Shown here one piece after another: positions 6,084 to 6,116 of a stretch of 6,116 nt of DNA; within the stretch, counting starts at the first letter, position 1; the number at the start of each line of letters is the position of its first letter. The notes below the pieces were generated by a model. The model saw only the letters and a program-made list of their open reading frames with translations. It was not told the DNA's origin and ran no database searches. A program made the position numbers and the translations under genes. Source of the stretch: Planctomycetota bacterium (GTDB lineage: Bacteria > Planctomycetota > Phycisphaerae > UBA1845 > Fen-1342); NCBI GenBank assembly GCA_030616465.1, contig JAUWXH010000137.1, positions 1 through 6,116 on the forward strand, in the 5' to 3' direction.

Positions 6084-6116
6084 TTACGGGTTGACGCCGC
6101 AGCCCCAGTCGGCGAG
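6084..6116 (-). CDS. C-terminal tip of a protein with a possible dockerin-like tail (partial)
   Basis: On the minus strand the window edge gives LADWGCGVNP and a TAA stop (6086-6084). Many Planctomycetota, notably Phycisphaerae, have secreted or surface proteins that end in a dockerin type I-like calcium-binding segment closing with LL-A-x-WG plus a few residues, and this tip fits that pattern. Only ten residues are visible, so nothing can be said about the main part of the protein. The strong hairpin at 6007-6043 as a possible 3' end supports a real gene end here. Confidence 0.45.
   Translation of the reverse strand, partial: LADWGCGVNP

Overview
The window is GC-rich, gene-dense bacterial DNA, most probably from a Planctomycetota genome, perhaps class Phycisphaerae. 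Three things point there, all by inference. The open reading frame entering from the right on the minus strand ends in ADWGCGVNP, which resembles the end of the dockerin-type tails on many planctomycete secreted proteins. The spacer before the helicase holds repeat-like palindromes, one of which reads SRDREGA if translated, a string I associate with planctomycete genomes. The helicase and the menaquinone methyltransferase are of kinds found in this phylum. No rRNA, tRNA, CRISPR array or insertion sequence was seen.

Left part (1-2605, plus strand): the 3' end of an unrecognised membrane protein gene, then a 154-base spacer with two repeat-like palindromic elements. A complete DinG/XPD-family iron-sulfur helicase follows, best started at the GTG at 491 rather than at an in-frame TTG far upstream.

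Middle part (2692-4620, plus strand): an accessory block. A compact OLD/RecF-like ATPase overlaps by four bases a small acidic-motif protein that I read as a Toprim-like partner (DUF4276/DUF4435-like). Two-gene ATPase plus Toprim modules of this shape include the PARIS anti-phage system, so this pair is a candidate defence module. After it comes a MNT nucleotidyltransferase with its own TATAAT promoter. It is cut off soon after its third catalytic aspartate and has no HepT partner, so it looks like the remnant of a HepT/MNT toxin-antitoxin pair. Codon use in the block appears less uniformly GC-ending than in the helicase gene, which fits acquired DNA.

Right part (4603-6116, minus strand): menG/ubiE, whose 3' end overlaps the MNT remnant convergently by 18 bases. 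Upstream of it lie about 690 bases without a convincing protein gene. They are not empty: on the minus strand there is a sigma-70-type promoter with a 17-base spacer. Its predicted start coincides with the first base of a long rod-like fold with complementary ends (about 179 nt), and a terminator hairpin with a T-rich tail lies downstream. I read this as an undescribed structured small RNA, or possibly a divergent 6S RNA. A very stable 14-bp hairpin then closes the transcription unit of the partial gene at the right edge.
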